Assembly: GCF_005502885.1 (NCBI RefSeq)
Contig: NZ_SCMR01000001.1
Coordinates: 248,001-312,000, forward strand
Direction of reading: 5' to 3'
DNA from: Microbacterium sp. 2FI
GTDB lineage: Bacteria; Actinomycetota; Actinomycetes; Actinomycetales; Microbacteriaceae
Length of the DNA stretch: 64,000 nucleotides
A model generated the notes under the pieces. It did not search any database and was not told the origin of the DNA. It was given only the letters and a program-made list of their open reading frames with translations. Below are positions 15,935 through 25,465 of the stretch, one piece after another. A program made the translations under genes and the position numbers. Each line of letters begins with the position of its first letter. The stretch's first letter is position 1.

Positions 15935-17266
15935 ATGAAGTCATCAAGAAGCCGCATCCTGGTCTCGATCGCCATGGCAGGGGCGGCAGGCATCGCGCTC
16001 GCCGGCTGCAGCGGCGGTCCGGGTGTGGACAACGGCGGCGGCGAAGGTGGCGGCGATGACGTCGTCACCGTCTACGGCACGATCGTGACCCCCGAACAGG
16101 AGCTGCTCGAGGAGTCCTGGGCCGCATGGGAAGAAGAGAACGGCATCGACATCCAGTACGAGGGGTCGAAGGAGTTCGAGGCACAGATCGCCGTCCGCGC
16201 CCAGGGCGGCACGCCCCCTGATCTCGCGATCTTCCCGCAGCCGGGCCTCCTCGCCGACATGGCGAGCCGCGATCTGGTTCTTCCCGCGCCCGAGGTCGTG
16301 GTCGCCAACGTCGAGGAGTACTGGTCGGAGGACTGGGCCGGCTATGGCACGGTCGACGACACGCTCTACGGTGCGCCCCTCATGGCGAGCGTCAAGGGAT
16401 GGATCTGGTACTCGCCGTCGAAGTTCGCCGAGAACGGCTGGGAGGTGCCGACCGACTGGCAGGGGCTCATCGACCTGACCGCTCAGATCCAGGCCGACAG
16501 CGGCGAGCCGCCCTGGTGCATCGGCTTCAACTCCGATGCCGCCACCGGATGGCCGGGCACCGACTGGATCGAGGACATCGTCCTGCGGCAATCGGGCACC
16601 GACGTCTACGACCAGTGGGTCACCAACGACGTGCCCTTCACCGCGCCGGAGATCAAGTCGGCGTTCGAGGAGTTCGGAAAGGTCGCCCTCGACCCGAACT
16701 ACGTCAACGCGGGCTTCGGCGGGATCGACACCATCGTCACCACCCCGTTCGGCACCGACCCGGCCGCGGCGCTCGCCGACGGCTCGTGCACGCTGCATCA
16801 CCAGGCCTCGTTCTTCGACGGATTCCTCGTCGATGCCGGTGCCGAGGTGGGCGAGGACGGTGATATCTGGGCCTTCCTGACGCCGCCCTTCGGCGCGGGA
16901 GGCGGTTCGGACGGCGCGGTCGTCACCGGCGGCGGCGAGATCGTCGCGGCCTTCGACGACTCGGAGTCCACCGTGAAGGTACAGGAGTACCTCTCCAGCC
17001 CTGAGTGGGCGAACAGCCGGGTCTCGCTCGGCGGCGTGATCAGCGCGAACAAGGGTCTCGACCCGGCGAGCGCCTCGAGCCCGATCCTGCAGGAGGCCAT
17101 CTCGATCCTGCAGAGCGACACCACCACCTTCCGCTTCGACGCCTCCGACCTCATGCCGGGCGCAGTGGGTGCGGGAACCTTCTTCAAGGGAATGGTGGAT
17201 TACGTCAACGGCACCGATCTGGACACGGTGCTCGAGCAGATCGAATCCGGGTGGCCGTCCAGCTGA
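15935..17266 (+). CDS. Alpha-glucoside-type ABC binding lipoprotein (AglE-like)
   Basis: 443-residue solute-binding lipoprotein. The signal peptide ends in lipobox LAGC (about residue 23-26), followed by a Gly-rich linker. It opens with VTVYGTIVTPEQELLEESW and includes GTPPDLAIFPQPGLLADM, features I associate with alpha-glucoside binding proteins of the AglE group rather than maltose-binding proteins. GAGGAGG lies 4-5 nt before the ATG. It is the first gene of the operon, followed by a terminator-like hairpin and two permease genes. The exact ligand is inferred. Confidence 0.85.
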   Translation: MKSSRSRILVSIAMAGAAGIALAGCSGGPGVDNGGGEGGGDDVVTVYGTIVTPEQELLEESWAAWEEENGIDIQYEGSKEFEAQIAVRAQGGTPPDLAIFPQPGLLADMASRDLVLPAPEVVVANVEEYWSEDWAGYGTVDDTLYGAPLMASVKGWIWYSPSKFAENGWEVPTDWQGLIDLTAQIQADSGEPPWCIGFNSDAATGWPGTDWIEDIVLRQSGTDVYDQWVTNDVPFTAPEIKSAFEEFGKVALDPNYVNAGFGGIDTIVTTPFGTDPAAALADGSCTLHHQASFFDGFLVDAGAEVGEDGDIWAFLTPPFGAGGGSDGAVVTGGGEIVAAFDDSESTVKVQEYLSSPEWANSRVSLGGVISANKGLDPASASSPILQEAISILQSDTTTFRFDASDLMPGAVGAGTFFKGMVDYVNGTDLDTVLEQIESGWPSS

Positions 17267-17280
17267 CGCCCGCCTGATCA

Positions 17281-17317
17281 GGACGGGGCCGCCACCCTTG
17301 CGGTGACGGCCCCGTCC
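17281..17317 (+). terminator. Terminator-like hairpin between binding-protein and permease genes
   Basis: A 16-bp stem with one mismatch, 17281-17296 (starting GGACGGGGCC) and 17302-17317 (ending GGCCCCGTCC), with a 5-nt loop. Placed inside the operon it could lower permease expression relative to the abundant binding protein. Confidence 0.65.
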
Positions 17318-17365
17318 CCTCCCGCTGCACATGTCCGAGTCCGACGCCGTACTCGAAAGGAACCC

Positions 17366-18499
17366 ATGTCCGCTTTCCTGAAGTGGGTGAGCACGCTCAA
17401 TCCGTGGCTGGAGATCGTCGTCATCGTCGGCGTCTTCCTGCTGGTGGTCGCACTCATCCTGTTCTTCGTCGAGATCGCCCCGCGCTCGGGCCGGATGTAC
17501 ACGATCATCCGCCTCGCCGCGTGCGTCGCGTTCCCCGCGCTGTTCCTGTGGCTCCTGCAGTCCTATCAGTGGGCGATCGGCGCAGCCGCGGTCCTGGGTC
17601 TGCTCTTCTTCTTCCTCGACAAGAGGGCGAAGAACGGGGCCGGCTCGCTCTTCCAGCTCTTCGGCTTCCTGACTCCGGCCATTCTGCTCATCATCGTCGG
17701 GCTCATCATTCCCACCATCCAGACGATGTTCCAGGCGTTCATGAACTCCCGCGGCACCGAGTTCGTGGGGTGGGACAACTTCGTCTGGATCTTCTCGCAG
17801 GACCAGAACGTGCGCGTCGTCGTCAACACGATCATCTGGGTGCTCATCGCCCCCGTCGTCTCGACCGCGGCGGGCCTGGCCTACGCGTACTTCATCGACA
17901 AGACGAGGGGTGAGCGCTACTACAAGATCCTCGTCTTCATGCCGATGGCGATCTCGTTCGTGGGCGCCTCGATCATCTGGCGCTTCATGTACACGCCTCG
18001 CCCGGCCGACCAGGAGCAGATCGGCTTCCTCAACCAGGTGATCGTGTGGTTCGGGGGGCAGCCGTACAACTTCCTCGCCGTGGAGCCGTGGAACACGCTG
18101 TTCCTCATCATCGTCCTGATCTGGATCCAGACCGGGTTCGCGATGGTGATCCTCTCCGCAGCCATCAAGGGCGTGCCGACCGAGCAGCTCGAGGCGGCAG
18201 AGCTCGACGGGACCAACGGCTGGCAGCGGTTCATCAACGTCATCGTGCCCGGCATCCGTCCCGCGCTCATCGTCGTGCTCACGACGATCTCGATCGCCTC
18301 GCTCAAGGTCTTCGACATCGTCCGCACGATGACCGCGGGCGCGAACAACACCTCCGTCATCGCGAACGAGATGTACACGCAGTTCCGCAGCTTCGAGGCG
18401 GGGCGCTCCGCCGCCTTCGCGGTGGTCCTGTTCGTGCTGGTGATGCCGATCGTGATCTACAACGCGATCCAGCTCAAGAAGCAGAGAGAGGCACGCTGA
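17366..18499 (+). CDS. ABC permease (AglF/MalF-like) with extra N-terminal helices
   Basis: 377-residue sugar permease. About 110 residues with three hydrophobic segments (near residues 10-35, 45-60 and 65-80) precede the canonical first helix at GFLTPAILLIIVGLIIPTI. The EAA loop reads LEAAELDGTNGWQRFINVIVPG near residue 275. The ATG at 17366 has AAGGAA upstream. Its stop overlaps the ATG of the second permease (TGATG). It forms the translocation pore with that partner; no ATPase gene is in the operon. Confidence 0.88.
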   Translation: MSAFLKWVSTLNPWLEIVVIVGVFLLVVALILFFVEIAPRSGRMYTIIRLAACVAFPALFLWLLQSYQWAIGAAAVLGLLFFFLDKRAKNGAGSLFQLFGFLTPAILLIIVGLIIPTIQTMFQAFMNSRGTEFVGWDNFVWIFSQDQNVRVVVNTIIWVLIAPVVSTAAGLAYAYFIDKTRGERYYKILVFMPMAISFVGASIIWRFMYTPRPADQEQIGFLNQVIVWFGGQPYNFLAVEPWNTLFLIIVLIWIQTGFAMVILSAAIKGVPTEQLEAAELDGTNGWQRFINVIVPGIRPALIVVLTTISIASLKVFDIVRTMTAGANNTSVIANEMYTQFRSFEAGRSAAFAVVLFVLVMPIVIYNAIQLKKQREAR

Positions 18500-19470
18500 T
18501 GAGTGCGGTCATGCCGGTCGATCTTCCGATCGACGACGAGGGCAAGAAGGATCTCGCACGCGGTGCCCGCAGGGCCGACCGCGACATGTTCGGCAAGACC
18601 AAGCGCCGGCTGACGTCGCGCTGGGCGACGCTGGCGGCGCTCATCATCGCGATCCTGTGGACGATTCCGACGTTCGGCGTGCTCATCAGCTCGTTCCGGC
18701 CGCGGGAGCTCATCCAGACCACAGGCTGGTGGACGGTCTTCGAGAACTGGGGCTGGACTCTCGACAACTACGCGACGGCGCTGCAGTCGGGCAACAGCCA
18801 GCTCACGATGGCCCAGGCGTTCGTCAACTCGTTCGCGATCACGATCCCGGCGACCGTGATCCCGATCTCGATCGCGCTGCTGGCCGCCTACGCGTTCGCG
18901 TGGATGGACTTCCGCGGCAAGAACATGCTGTTCATCCTCGTGTTCGCGCTGCAGATCGTGCCGATCCAGATGGCGCTGATCCCGCTGCTGCAGCTGTTCT
19001 CGCAGGGCACGATCTTCGGCATCCCGGTGATCCAGGCGATCGGCTCGGCCGGCTACGCCCAGGTGTGGATCGCCCACACGATGTTCGCGCTGCCGCTGGC
19101 GATCTTCCTGCTGCACAACTTCGTGTCCGAGATTCCGCACGAGGTGATCGAGGCGGCGCGTGTCGACGGCGCCGGGCACGGGCAGATCTTCTTCCGGATC
19201 ATCCTGCCGCTGACCATGCCCGCGATCGCATCCGTGGCGATCTTCCAGTTCCTGTGGGTGTGGAACGACCTGCTCGTCTCGCTCATCTTCGCCGACGGCA
19301 ATGTGGCCCCGATCACGAAGCTGCTGGCCGAGATGAGCGGCAACCGCGGACAGGACTGGTACCTCATGACGGCGGGTGCGTTCATCGCCCTCATCGTGCC
19401 GCTCGTGGTGTTCCTGTCACTGCAGCGATTCTTCGTGCGAGGACTCCTCGCCGGCAGCACGAAGGGCTGA
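18499..19470 (+). CDS. ABC permease (AglG/MalG-like)
   Basis: 323-residue second permease. A polar N-terminus of about 40 residues is followed by helix 1 (LAALIIAILWTIPTFGVLISS), and the EAA motif is HEVIEAARVDGAGHGQIFFRIILP near residue 215. Start and stop overlap with the previous gene by 1 nt, showing coupled translation. It completes the AglEFG-like importer. Confidence 0.9.
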   Translation: MSAVMPVDLPIDDEGKKDLARGARRADRDMFGKTKRRLTSRWATLAALIIAILWTIPTFGVLISSFRPRELIQTTGWWTVFENWGWTLDNYATALQSGNSQLTMAQAFVNSFAITIPATVIPISIALLAAYAFAWMDFRGKNMLFILVFALQIVPIQMALIPLLQLFSQGTIFGIPVIQAIGSAGYAQVWIAHTMFALPLAIFLLHNFVSEIPHEVIEAARVDGAGHGQIFFRIILPLTMPAIASVAIFQFLWVWNDLLVSLIFADGNVAPITKLLAEMSGNRGQDWYLMTAGAFIALIVPLVVFLSLQRFFVRGLLAGSTKG

Positions 19471-19557
19471 CGGCGGGCACCGGGACCACGCGGCACGCGC
19501 TCGGGGGGACGCGTGCCGCGTCACCCGTGCGTGCGGGGGCATCGCTAGCCTCGAACC

Positions 19558-22005
19558 ATGGATGCCGCCGCCGATGTGTCTGTCGACCGCGCCGCCGTCG
19601 ATCCCGCTGTCGGTCTGACGGCGGCGGATATCGTCGAGCGGATCGCGGCGGGTCGCACGAACGATTTCACCGCCGACACGAGCCGGAGCGTCTGGAACAT
19701 CGTCCGCGCGAACGTCTTCACGCTGTTCAACGGGATCGTCTTCGCGTGCTTCTTCGTGCTGTTCGTCCTCGGCCGCTGGCAGGATGCGCTGTTCGGTCTG
19801 GCAGCCTTCGCGAACTCGATCATCGGCTGCGTGCAGGAGTTCAAGGCCAAGTCGGCCCTCGATCGACTGGCGCTGCTGAACGCACCCCGCGCGCGGGTAC
19901 GGCGCGACGGGCGCGAGCTCGACGTGGCGCCGGGCGACGTCGTGCAGGACGACATCCTGGTTCTCCGGGCGGGCGATCAGGTGCCCGCAGACGCCATGAT
20001 CGTCGAGACCCGCGCTCTGCAGATCGACGAGTCGATGCTCACCGGCGAGTCGGATGCCGTCGACAAGAAGCCGGGCGACGAGGCGCTCTCGGGATCGATC
20101 GTCGTCTCGGGCGACGGTGCCGCGCGCGCCATCCGCGTGGGGGCGGACTCGTACGCCAACAAGTTCGCCGGCGAGGCCAAGCGCTTCTCGCTCGTCGCGT
20201 CGGAGGTGCGCGGATCGGTCAACCGGGTGCTGAAGTGGATGAGCTGGATCATCGGCCCGGTGGGCCTGCTCGTGCTGAACGCCCAGATGATGGTCGCGGG
20301 CGGCTGGGCCGAGGCGGTGGCGAACGGCGGATGGGTGCAGGCGGTCGTCAACACGATCGCGGCGCTCACTGCGATGATCCCGCTCGGCCTCGTGCTGATG
20401 ACCTCGATCACGTTCGCCGTCGGGGCAGCGAGGCTCGCGGCGAAGCAGGTGCTCGTGAACGAGCTGCCCGCCGTCGAGGGCCTCGCGCGCGTCGACGTGA
20501 TCTGCCTCGACAAGACGGGAACGCTGACGGCGGGTGAGATCGAGTTCGACGCCCTGCATCCGATGCGAGGGACCGACCCGGCCGTCGACGCCGTGCTCGG
20601 CTGGTACGGAGCGGCCCCCGACGCGAACGCGACGGCGCGATGCCTGCGGGCGCCCTTTCCGGTGACGCATCCGCTCGCCGTCGCCGAATACATCGCATTC
20701 TCCTCGGCGCGCAAGTGGAGCGCCGTCTCGTTCCTGTCGGGTCCGGAGGGGTCATGGGTGCTCGGTGCGCCCGAGATGGTGTTCGGCGACGCCGCATCGG
20801 ATCCGTCGACCGACCTCGGGCGGGTCGTGACGACCCTCGCCTCGACGGGGCGGCGCACCCTGGTGCTCGCGATGTCGGAGGCGGCCCTCACAGAGGCCGA
20901 CGTCGAGGCCGAGTCCCTGCCTCCGGGACTCGTCCCCGTCGTCGTGGTGACCTTCCGCGAGCAGGTGCGGCCGGACGCCGCCCAGACTCTCGCGTATTTC
21001 CGTGAGCAGGGTGTCGGCATCCGGGTCATCTCGGGTGACAACCCGCGCACGGTCGCTGCGATCGCGCGCGAGGTCGGGCTGGAGGTCGACGAGGGGTTCG
21101 ACGCGCGGAGGCTCCCCGACGACGATGCCGAGCTCGGCGCGATCCTCGAGGATCACGCCGTGTTCGGCCGGGTCACGCCTGAGCAGAAGAAGCGGATGGT
21201 CGTCGCACTGCAGGCGCGTGGTCACGTCGTGGCGATGACCGGAGACGGCGTCAACGACGCGCTCGCGATCAAGACCGCAGACATCGGGATCGCGATGAAC
21301 TCCGGCGCCGCCGCCACGAAGGCGGTGGCTCGGCTGGTGCTTCTCGACGGGCGCTTCTCGCATCTCCCCGACGTCGTGGCCGAGGGCCGGCAGGTCATCG
21401 CGAACATCGAGCGGGTCTCGATGCTCTTCCTCACCAAGACGGTCTACGCGACGGGCCTCGCGATCCTGTTCGGGATGCTGGTGCTCGAGTTCCCGTTCCT
21501 CCCACGCCAGCTGTCGATCACCGACGGGCTGACGATCGGCATCCCCGCCTTCTTCCTGGCGCTCCTGCCGAACACCCAGCGTTACGTCCCCGGATTCCTC
21601 CGGCGCTCGCTGGTGTTCGCGATACCGGCCGGCATCGTCATCGCGCTCGCGCTCCTCGGCTACACGCTGGGGGCCATGGCCCTGGGGGTGCCCGAGGACG
21701 AATTGCGCACCGGGTCGACCATCATCCTCGCCATCGTCGGCATCTGGGTGCTCACCGTTCTCTCGCGCCCGATCACGCGGTTCAAGGCCCTCGTGATCGG
21801 CGCGATGTTCATCGCCCTCGTCGCGGTGTTCACGCTCCCGCTGCTGACCGAGTTCTTCGTGCTGGTCGATCCGGGGGAGGAGGCGGCGTGGCTGGTCGCC
21901 GTCGTGACGGCGATCGCGATCGGCGCGATCGAGATCGTGCGGTACTTCCATCGCCGGTATGTGGCCCGCTCGATGGATGCCGCGAGCGGCTCAGGGGGCC
22001 GCTGA
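19558..22005 (+). CDS. P-type ATPase, CtpE-like (probable Ca2+ transporter)
   Basis: 815-residue cation pump. Hallmarks in order: actuator loop LTGES near residue 162, CLDKTGTLT with the phosphorylated Asp near 318, and MTGDGVNDALAIK near 560 in the P domain, with about ten membrane helices. No N-terminal metal-binding CxxC domain is present, which argues against Cu or Cd pumps. The segment LVNELPAVEGLARVDVICLD matches mycobacterial CtpE-type pumps, which are reported to move calcium. TAGCCT (19546-19551) lies 6 nt before the ATG, so the mRNA is probably leaderless. It overlaps the convergent membrane-protein gene by 15 bp. Confidence 0.85.
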   Translation: MDAAADVSVDRAAVDPAVGLTAADIVERIAAGRTNDFTADTSRSVWNIVRANVFTLFNGIVFACFFVLFVLGRWQDALFGLAAFANSIIGCVQEFKAKSALDRLALLNAPRARVRRDGRELDVAPGDVVQDDILVLRAGDQVPADAMIVETRALQIDESMLTGESDAVDKKPGDEALSGSIVVSGDGAARAIRVGADSYANKFAGEAKRFSLVASEVRGSVNRVLKWMSWIIGPVGLLVLNAQMMVAGGWAEAVANGGWVQAVVNTIAALTAMIPLGLVLMTSITFAVGAARLAAKQVLVNELPAVEGLARVDVICLDKTGTLTAGEIEFDALHPMRGTDPAVDAVLGWYGAAPDANATARCLRAPFPVTHPLAVAEYIAFSSARKWSAVSFLSGPEGSWVLGAPEMVFGDAASDPSTDLGRVVTTLASTGRRTLVLAMSEAALTEADVEAESLPPGLVPVVVVTFREQVRPDAAQTLAYFREQGVGIRVISGDNPRTVAAIAREVGLEVDEGFDARRLPDDDAELGAILEDHAVFGRVTPEQKKRMVVALQARGHVVAMTGDGVNDALAIKTADIGIAMNSGAAATKAVARLVLLDGRFSHLPDVVAEGRQVIANIERVSMLFLTKTVYATGLAILFGMLVLEFPFLPRQLSITDGLTIGIPAFFLALLPNTQRYVPGFLRRSLVFAIPAGIVIALALLGYTLGAMALGVPEDELRTGSTIILAIVGIWVLTVLSRPITRFKALVIGAMFIALVAVFTLPLLTEFFVLVDPGEEAAWLVAVVTAIAIGAIEIVRYFHRRYVARSMDAASGSGGR

Positions 22006-22422
22006 CCTCGGGTCTGCCGGCGTCGGGACATCGCGAACGAAATGCCGCGCTGCGGGCGGTGCCCACAGCGCGGTCAGCACGAAGGCGCCCAGTGCGAACT
22101 GCACCGCCGCGCTCCAATCCCACCCGTCGGTGGTCAGGAGTGTCGCCAGGTGCAACGACATCAGGATGCCGAGATACACCGACGCCAGAATCCGCGAGAG
22201 CCGGCTGCCGCGCGCGATGCCCGACGCGACGGCGACCAGGAGGAGGCCGACGAGGATGATCGCGGCGCCGAGAAGTGAGACCGCAAGGACGGCGCCGGAT
22301 CCGACGCGGTAGCGACTGAGCAGGACGAGCGTTCCGACCAGCACGTTCGCGAAGGCGACGATGTAGACCAGCACGACGGCGATCGTCACGACGGCTGGGC
22401 GGCGTAAGAGGTCGGCGGTCAC
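21991..22422 (-). CDS. Four-helix membrane protein, unknown function
   Basis: 143 residues with four hydrophobic segments (near 12-32, 47-67, 78-100 and 105-125) and a short polar C-terminus. I do not recognise the family. The GTG at 22422 lies 6 nt after a TACAGT box (22434-22429), a leaderless arrangement. It is convergent with the P-type ATPase and downstream of nothing obvious; the DUF305 gene starts a separate unit 22 bp away on the same strand and could be co-transcribed. Confidence 0.65.
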   Translation of the reverse strand: MTADLLRRPAVVTIAVVLVYIVAFANVLVGTLVLLSRYRVGSGAVLAVSLLGAAIILVGLLLVAVASGIARGSRLSRILASVYLGILMSLHLATLLTTDGWDWSAAVQFALGAFVLTALWAPPAARHFVRDVPTPADPRSAAP

Positions 22423-22444
22423 GCGACCACTGTAACGAGCGGGA

Positions 22445-23143
22445 TCAGGACGTGCAGCCGAGGCGTGCCTGCATCGACTCCATCGCGTCGATCTCGGCGG
22501 TCTGCCCGTCCTTGATCGACTGCGCCACCTGCAGCGCCCGCGCGTCGGTGCCGAGCTCGAGCAGCGCCTCGGCCATCGGGATCGCGCCCTCGTGGTGACG
22601 GATCATGAGGCTGAGGAACTGACAGTCGGCATCCTGGCCGGTGGCCGCGGCGAGGGCGTCGAGCTCGGCATCCGATGCCATGCCCATCGCGATGCGCGCC
22701 TCTTCGTCCGTCAAGGGGTCGTCGCCCCCGACGCCGTGGTCGTGCCCTGCATCGGACGCGCTCATCCACTGCATCATCGGGCCACCCGACTGGGGGAGTC
22801 CCCACTGCACGAGCCAGTCGAACATCTCGCCCCGCTGGCCCGCCTGCCCGGTGGCGATGTCGTAGCTGAGCACGCGCAGCTCGTCATCGTCGGTCTTGCG
22901 GTAGATCTCCATCGCCATGGCGATCGCCTGGGCGTGATGAACCTGCATGTCGCGGGAGAACCCCGCCTCAGGGGAGTCGGTGCCGGGATCCACCGGCCCG
23001 GCGTTCCCGAACGTCGAGAAGCGTCCGACCGCGAAGGCGAGGGCTGCGATCGCGAGGAGCACGAGCGCCACGACCCACCAGCGCACCACGGGGCGCGCCG
23101 GCGCGATTGCGCCGGCGTCGCCTGCGGGGTCGGCGCTGCTCAC
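22445..23143 (-). CDS. DUF305 membrane-anchored protein
   Basis: 232 residues. One N-terminal membrane helix (VVALVLLAIAALAFAVGRF) is followed by a DUF305 domain outside the membrane. Both family His-His motifs are intact: FSRDMQVHHAQAIAMAM near residue 63 and FLSLMIRHHEGAIPMAE near 185, forming a ferritin-like helical pair that may bind metal. A His/Asp-rich stretch (DAGHDHG) lies between. It starts 8 bp after the DUF3105 gene, and such pairs are common in actinobacteria. Function unknown. Confidence 0.85.
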   Translation of the reverse strand: MSSADPAGDAGAIAPARPVVRWWVVALVLLAIAALAFAVGRFSTFGNAGPVDPGTDSPEAGFSRDMQVHHAQAIAMAMEIYRKTDDDELRVLSYDIATGQAGQRGEMFDWLVQWGLPQSGGPMMQWMSASDAGHDHGVGGDDPLTDEEARIAMGMASDAELDALAAATGQDADCQFLSLMIRHHEGAIPMAEALLELGTDARALQVAQSIKDGQTAEIDAMESMQARLGCTS

Positions 23144-23150
23144 CGAAGGC

Positions 23151-23867
23151 CTACTGCTTGCCGGGGGCGTCGAGCGCGCCGGTGCACGCGGCGTTGGGCT
23201 CGGGGACGTTCTGGCTGCGCCAGAACTCCTCGAAGAACTCGCCGATGCGCTCGTCGTCGGCCGAGTCGACCTTCAGCTGGTGGTTCCAGTTCGAGATGGC
23301 GATCGGGGTGTCCATCCCCTCGTACGGCGAGAGGATCACGTACGACGAGGGAAGCGTGCCCTTGAGCGTGTCGAGCTCGTCGCCCGAAACCTCGGCCGGG
23401 TCGTAGGTCACCCAGACGGCGCCGTGCTCCATCGAGTGGACCGCGTTCTCGTTCGGAACCGACTGGTCGTAGATGCCGCAGTTGAGCCACACGGCGTTGT
23501 GCTCGCCGCCGGCGGGCGGGGTCTGCTCGTACTCGACGGCGCCCTCGACGTGCTGCGTGACGTGCTCGAAGGTCTCGACGCCCTCGATCTCGACCCCGTC
23601 ACTGCCGGCCTCGTAGTCCTGCGGCGCAGGCGGCGCGAGGACGATGGAGGCGACGACGAGGGCGACGATCACGAGCGCCGCGGTGCCGCCGACGATCCAC
23701 CAGACGAGCTTGCTGCGACGGCGCTTGGCAAGCTGGCGCTGGTACTCGGCGAGCTTCTCCTGGCGCTTCTGCTCGCGCTGCTGCTTAACCGTCAGCGTGA
23801 TCTCGGCCTGCTTGGCGGGGTTGCCGCTCGTGCGCTTGTCGTCGGGGCGCGGGGGTGTCGGGGTCAT
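23151..23867 (-). CDS. DUF3105 membrane-anchored protein
   Basis: 238 residues. A basic, Gln-rich helical N-terminus (about residues 20-50, possible coiled coil) precedes one membrane helix (VWWIVGGTAALVIVALVVAS). The extracytoplasmic DUF3105 domain has the typical PPAGGEHNAVWLNCG and HSMEHGAVWVTYDP motifs with conserved His and Cys. It forms an operon with the DUF305 gene. The paired occurrence suggests a shared cell-surface, perhaps metal-related, role; this is inference. Confidence 0.85.
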   Translation of the reverse strand: MTPTPPRPDDKRTSGNPAKQAEITLTVKQQREQKRQEKLAEYQRQLAKRRRSKLVWWIVGGTAALVIVALVVASIVLAPPAPQDYEAGSDGVEIEGVETFEHVTQHVEGAVEYEQTPPAGGEHNAVWLNCGIYDQSVPNENAVHSMEHGAVWVTYDPAEVSGDELDTLKGTLPSSYVILSPYEGMDTPIAISNWNHQLKVDSADDERIGEFFEEFWRSQNVPEPNAACTGALDAPGKQ

Positions 23868-24033
23868 GTGTGTGATCTCGGCTCGGGCGCCACGGAGGGC
23901 GAATGCGTGCGGGTGCGGGACAGGCCGCGTCGACGCGGACCGGCTCCAGCCTATGCGCCGGAATGCTCATGTGGCTGAGAAGGCGCCCAGATGACGGGAT
24001 GCTCGGGCGGCGGCATCCGCTATCATGGTCCTT

Positions 24034-24047
24034 TCGAATCGATTCGA
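24034..24047. promoter_or_regulatory. Palindrome TCGAATCGATTCGA upstream of efflux gene
   Basis: A perfect 14-bp palindrome 36 bp upstream of the Bcr/CflA start and 8 bp after a TATCAT -10-like box (24021-24026). The position over the transcription start suits a repressor operator. No regulator gene is adjacent. Confidence 0.5.
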
Positions 24048-24083
24048 TTCGGCCTGATGCCTCGCCGCTGAAACGAAACACAC

Positions 24084-25436
24084 GTGCTCGATACCGCCTC
24101 CATCCCCATTGCCCGAGCCGAAGGCTCGGCGCGCCCGTCGACCCCGGCGCCCTCGTCCACCGGCGCCATCCGGACCCTCGGCCCGAACCCGGCTACCGCG
24201 CCGATCGTGCTGCACCCCGGAGACTCGATCCCCGCCGGGCGTCGGGTGCTCTACATCATCCTTCTCGGGGCTCTCACCGCCCTCGGCCCGTTCACGATCG
24301 ACCTCTACCTGCCGGCGTTCCCGGTGCTCGAAGCGGACTTCCAGACGACGGCGACGGCCATCCAGCTGACCCTCACCGGAACCATGATCGGCTTCGCGCT
24401 CGGCCAGCTGATCGTGGGTCCCCTCAGCGACAAGGTCGGTCGTCGTGTGCCGCTGCTGTCGGTCACGGCGCTGCACGTCGTCGCGAGCGTCGCGGCGGCC
24501 CTCGCACCGACTCTCGAGCTGCTCTCGGCCGCGCGCGTCATGCAGGGCGCGGGTGCTGCCGCCGGCGGCGTGGTAGCAGCCGCGATCGTGCGCGACCTCT
24601 TCGGCGGACGCCGTCTCGTCGTGATGCTTTCGCGCCTCGCGCTCGTCTCGGGCGTGGCTCCCGTGCTCGCGCCGCTCGTAGGCTCGGCTCTGCTGCTGGT
24701 GATGCCCTGGCGCGGCATCTTCGTGGTCCTCGCGGTGTACGGCGCGGTCATGCTCGTCTCGGCGATGATCTTCATCCCCGAGACGCTGCCGCCCGCTCGT
24801 CGCCACGAGAAGGGCGCCACCACCGTGTGGCAGCGCTATCGGAGCGTCTTCAGCGACCGCGTCTTCATCGGCGTGCTCATCATCGGCGGCATGACCTTCA
24901 GCGGACTGTTCTCGTACCTGTCGTCGTCGTCGTTCCTCTTCCAGCAGGAGTACGGCTTCGACGCCCAGCAGTACGGCCTGCTCTTCGCGGCGAACTCGCT
25001 CGGCGTCGTAGTGGGCGTCCAGGCCGCGTCGCGGCTCGCGGCGCGGTTCGGCCCACAGTGGGTCATGGCGTGGTCGACGGCGGTGCTCGGCATCTCGGCT
25101 GCCGCGATCATCGTGACCGATCAGATGGGTCTCGGGCTGTGGGGCACCGTCGTGCCGCTGTTCGTCTTCATGACCGCGTGCGGCTTCACGTTCCCGTGCG
25201 TGCAGGTGCTGGCCCTCGATCGGCACGGCAAGGCCGCCGGCACCGCGCAGTCGATCATCGGCGCGACGAACTTCGGGGTCGCGGGCCTCATCTCGCCGCT
25301 CGTGGGCTGGCTCGCGCGCGACGCCGGCATCACCGCGACGACGATGGCCTCGGTCATGGTCGGCTGCGCTGTGATCGGCGTGCTGTCGCTATGGTTCGTC
25401 GTGCGCCCGCGCACGGTCGAGCGCCTCGCGCCCTAG
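24084..25436 (+). CDS. MFS multidrug exporter, Bcr/CflA family
   Basis: 450-residue 12-helix drug:H+ antiporter of the DHA1/Bcr-CflA type. The family segment ALGPFTIDLYLPAFPVL begins helix 1 (near residue 65), the loop motif GPLSDKVGRRVPLL follows helix 2, and RVMQGAGAAAGGVV is in helix 4. The first 55 residues are Pro/Ala/Ser-rich and disordered; a start inside this stretch is possible, since the GTG at 24084 has no clear ribosome site. Exported compound unknown. Confidence 0.85.
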   Translation: MLDTASIPIARAEGSARPSTPAPSSTGAIRTLGPNPATAPIVLHPGDSIPAGRRVLYIILLGALTALGPFTIDLYLPAFPVLEADFQTTATAIQLTLTGTMIGFALGQLIVGPLSDKVGRRVPLLSVTALHVVASVAAALAPTLELLSAARVMQGAGAAAGGVVAAAIVRDLFGGRRLVVMLSRLALVSGVAPVLAPLVGSALLLVMPWRGIFVVLAVYGAVMLVSAMIFIPETLPPARRHEKGATTVWQRYRSVFSDRVFIGVLIIGGMTFSGLFSYLSSSSFLFQQEYGFDAQQYGLLFAANSLGVVVGVQAASRLAARFGPQWVMAWSTAVLGISAAAIIVTDQMGLGLWGTVVPLFVFMTACGFTFPCVQVLALDRHGKAAGTAQSIIGATNFGVAGLISPLVGWLARDAGITATTMASVMVGCAVIGVLSLWFVVRPRTVERLAP

Positions 25437-25465
25437 GTCCTCGGGGCTTACGTCGGCTTCCGCGG

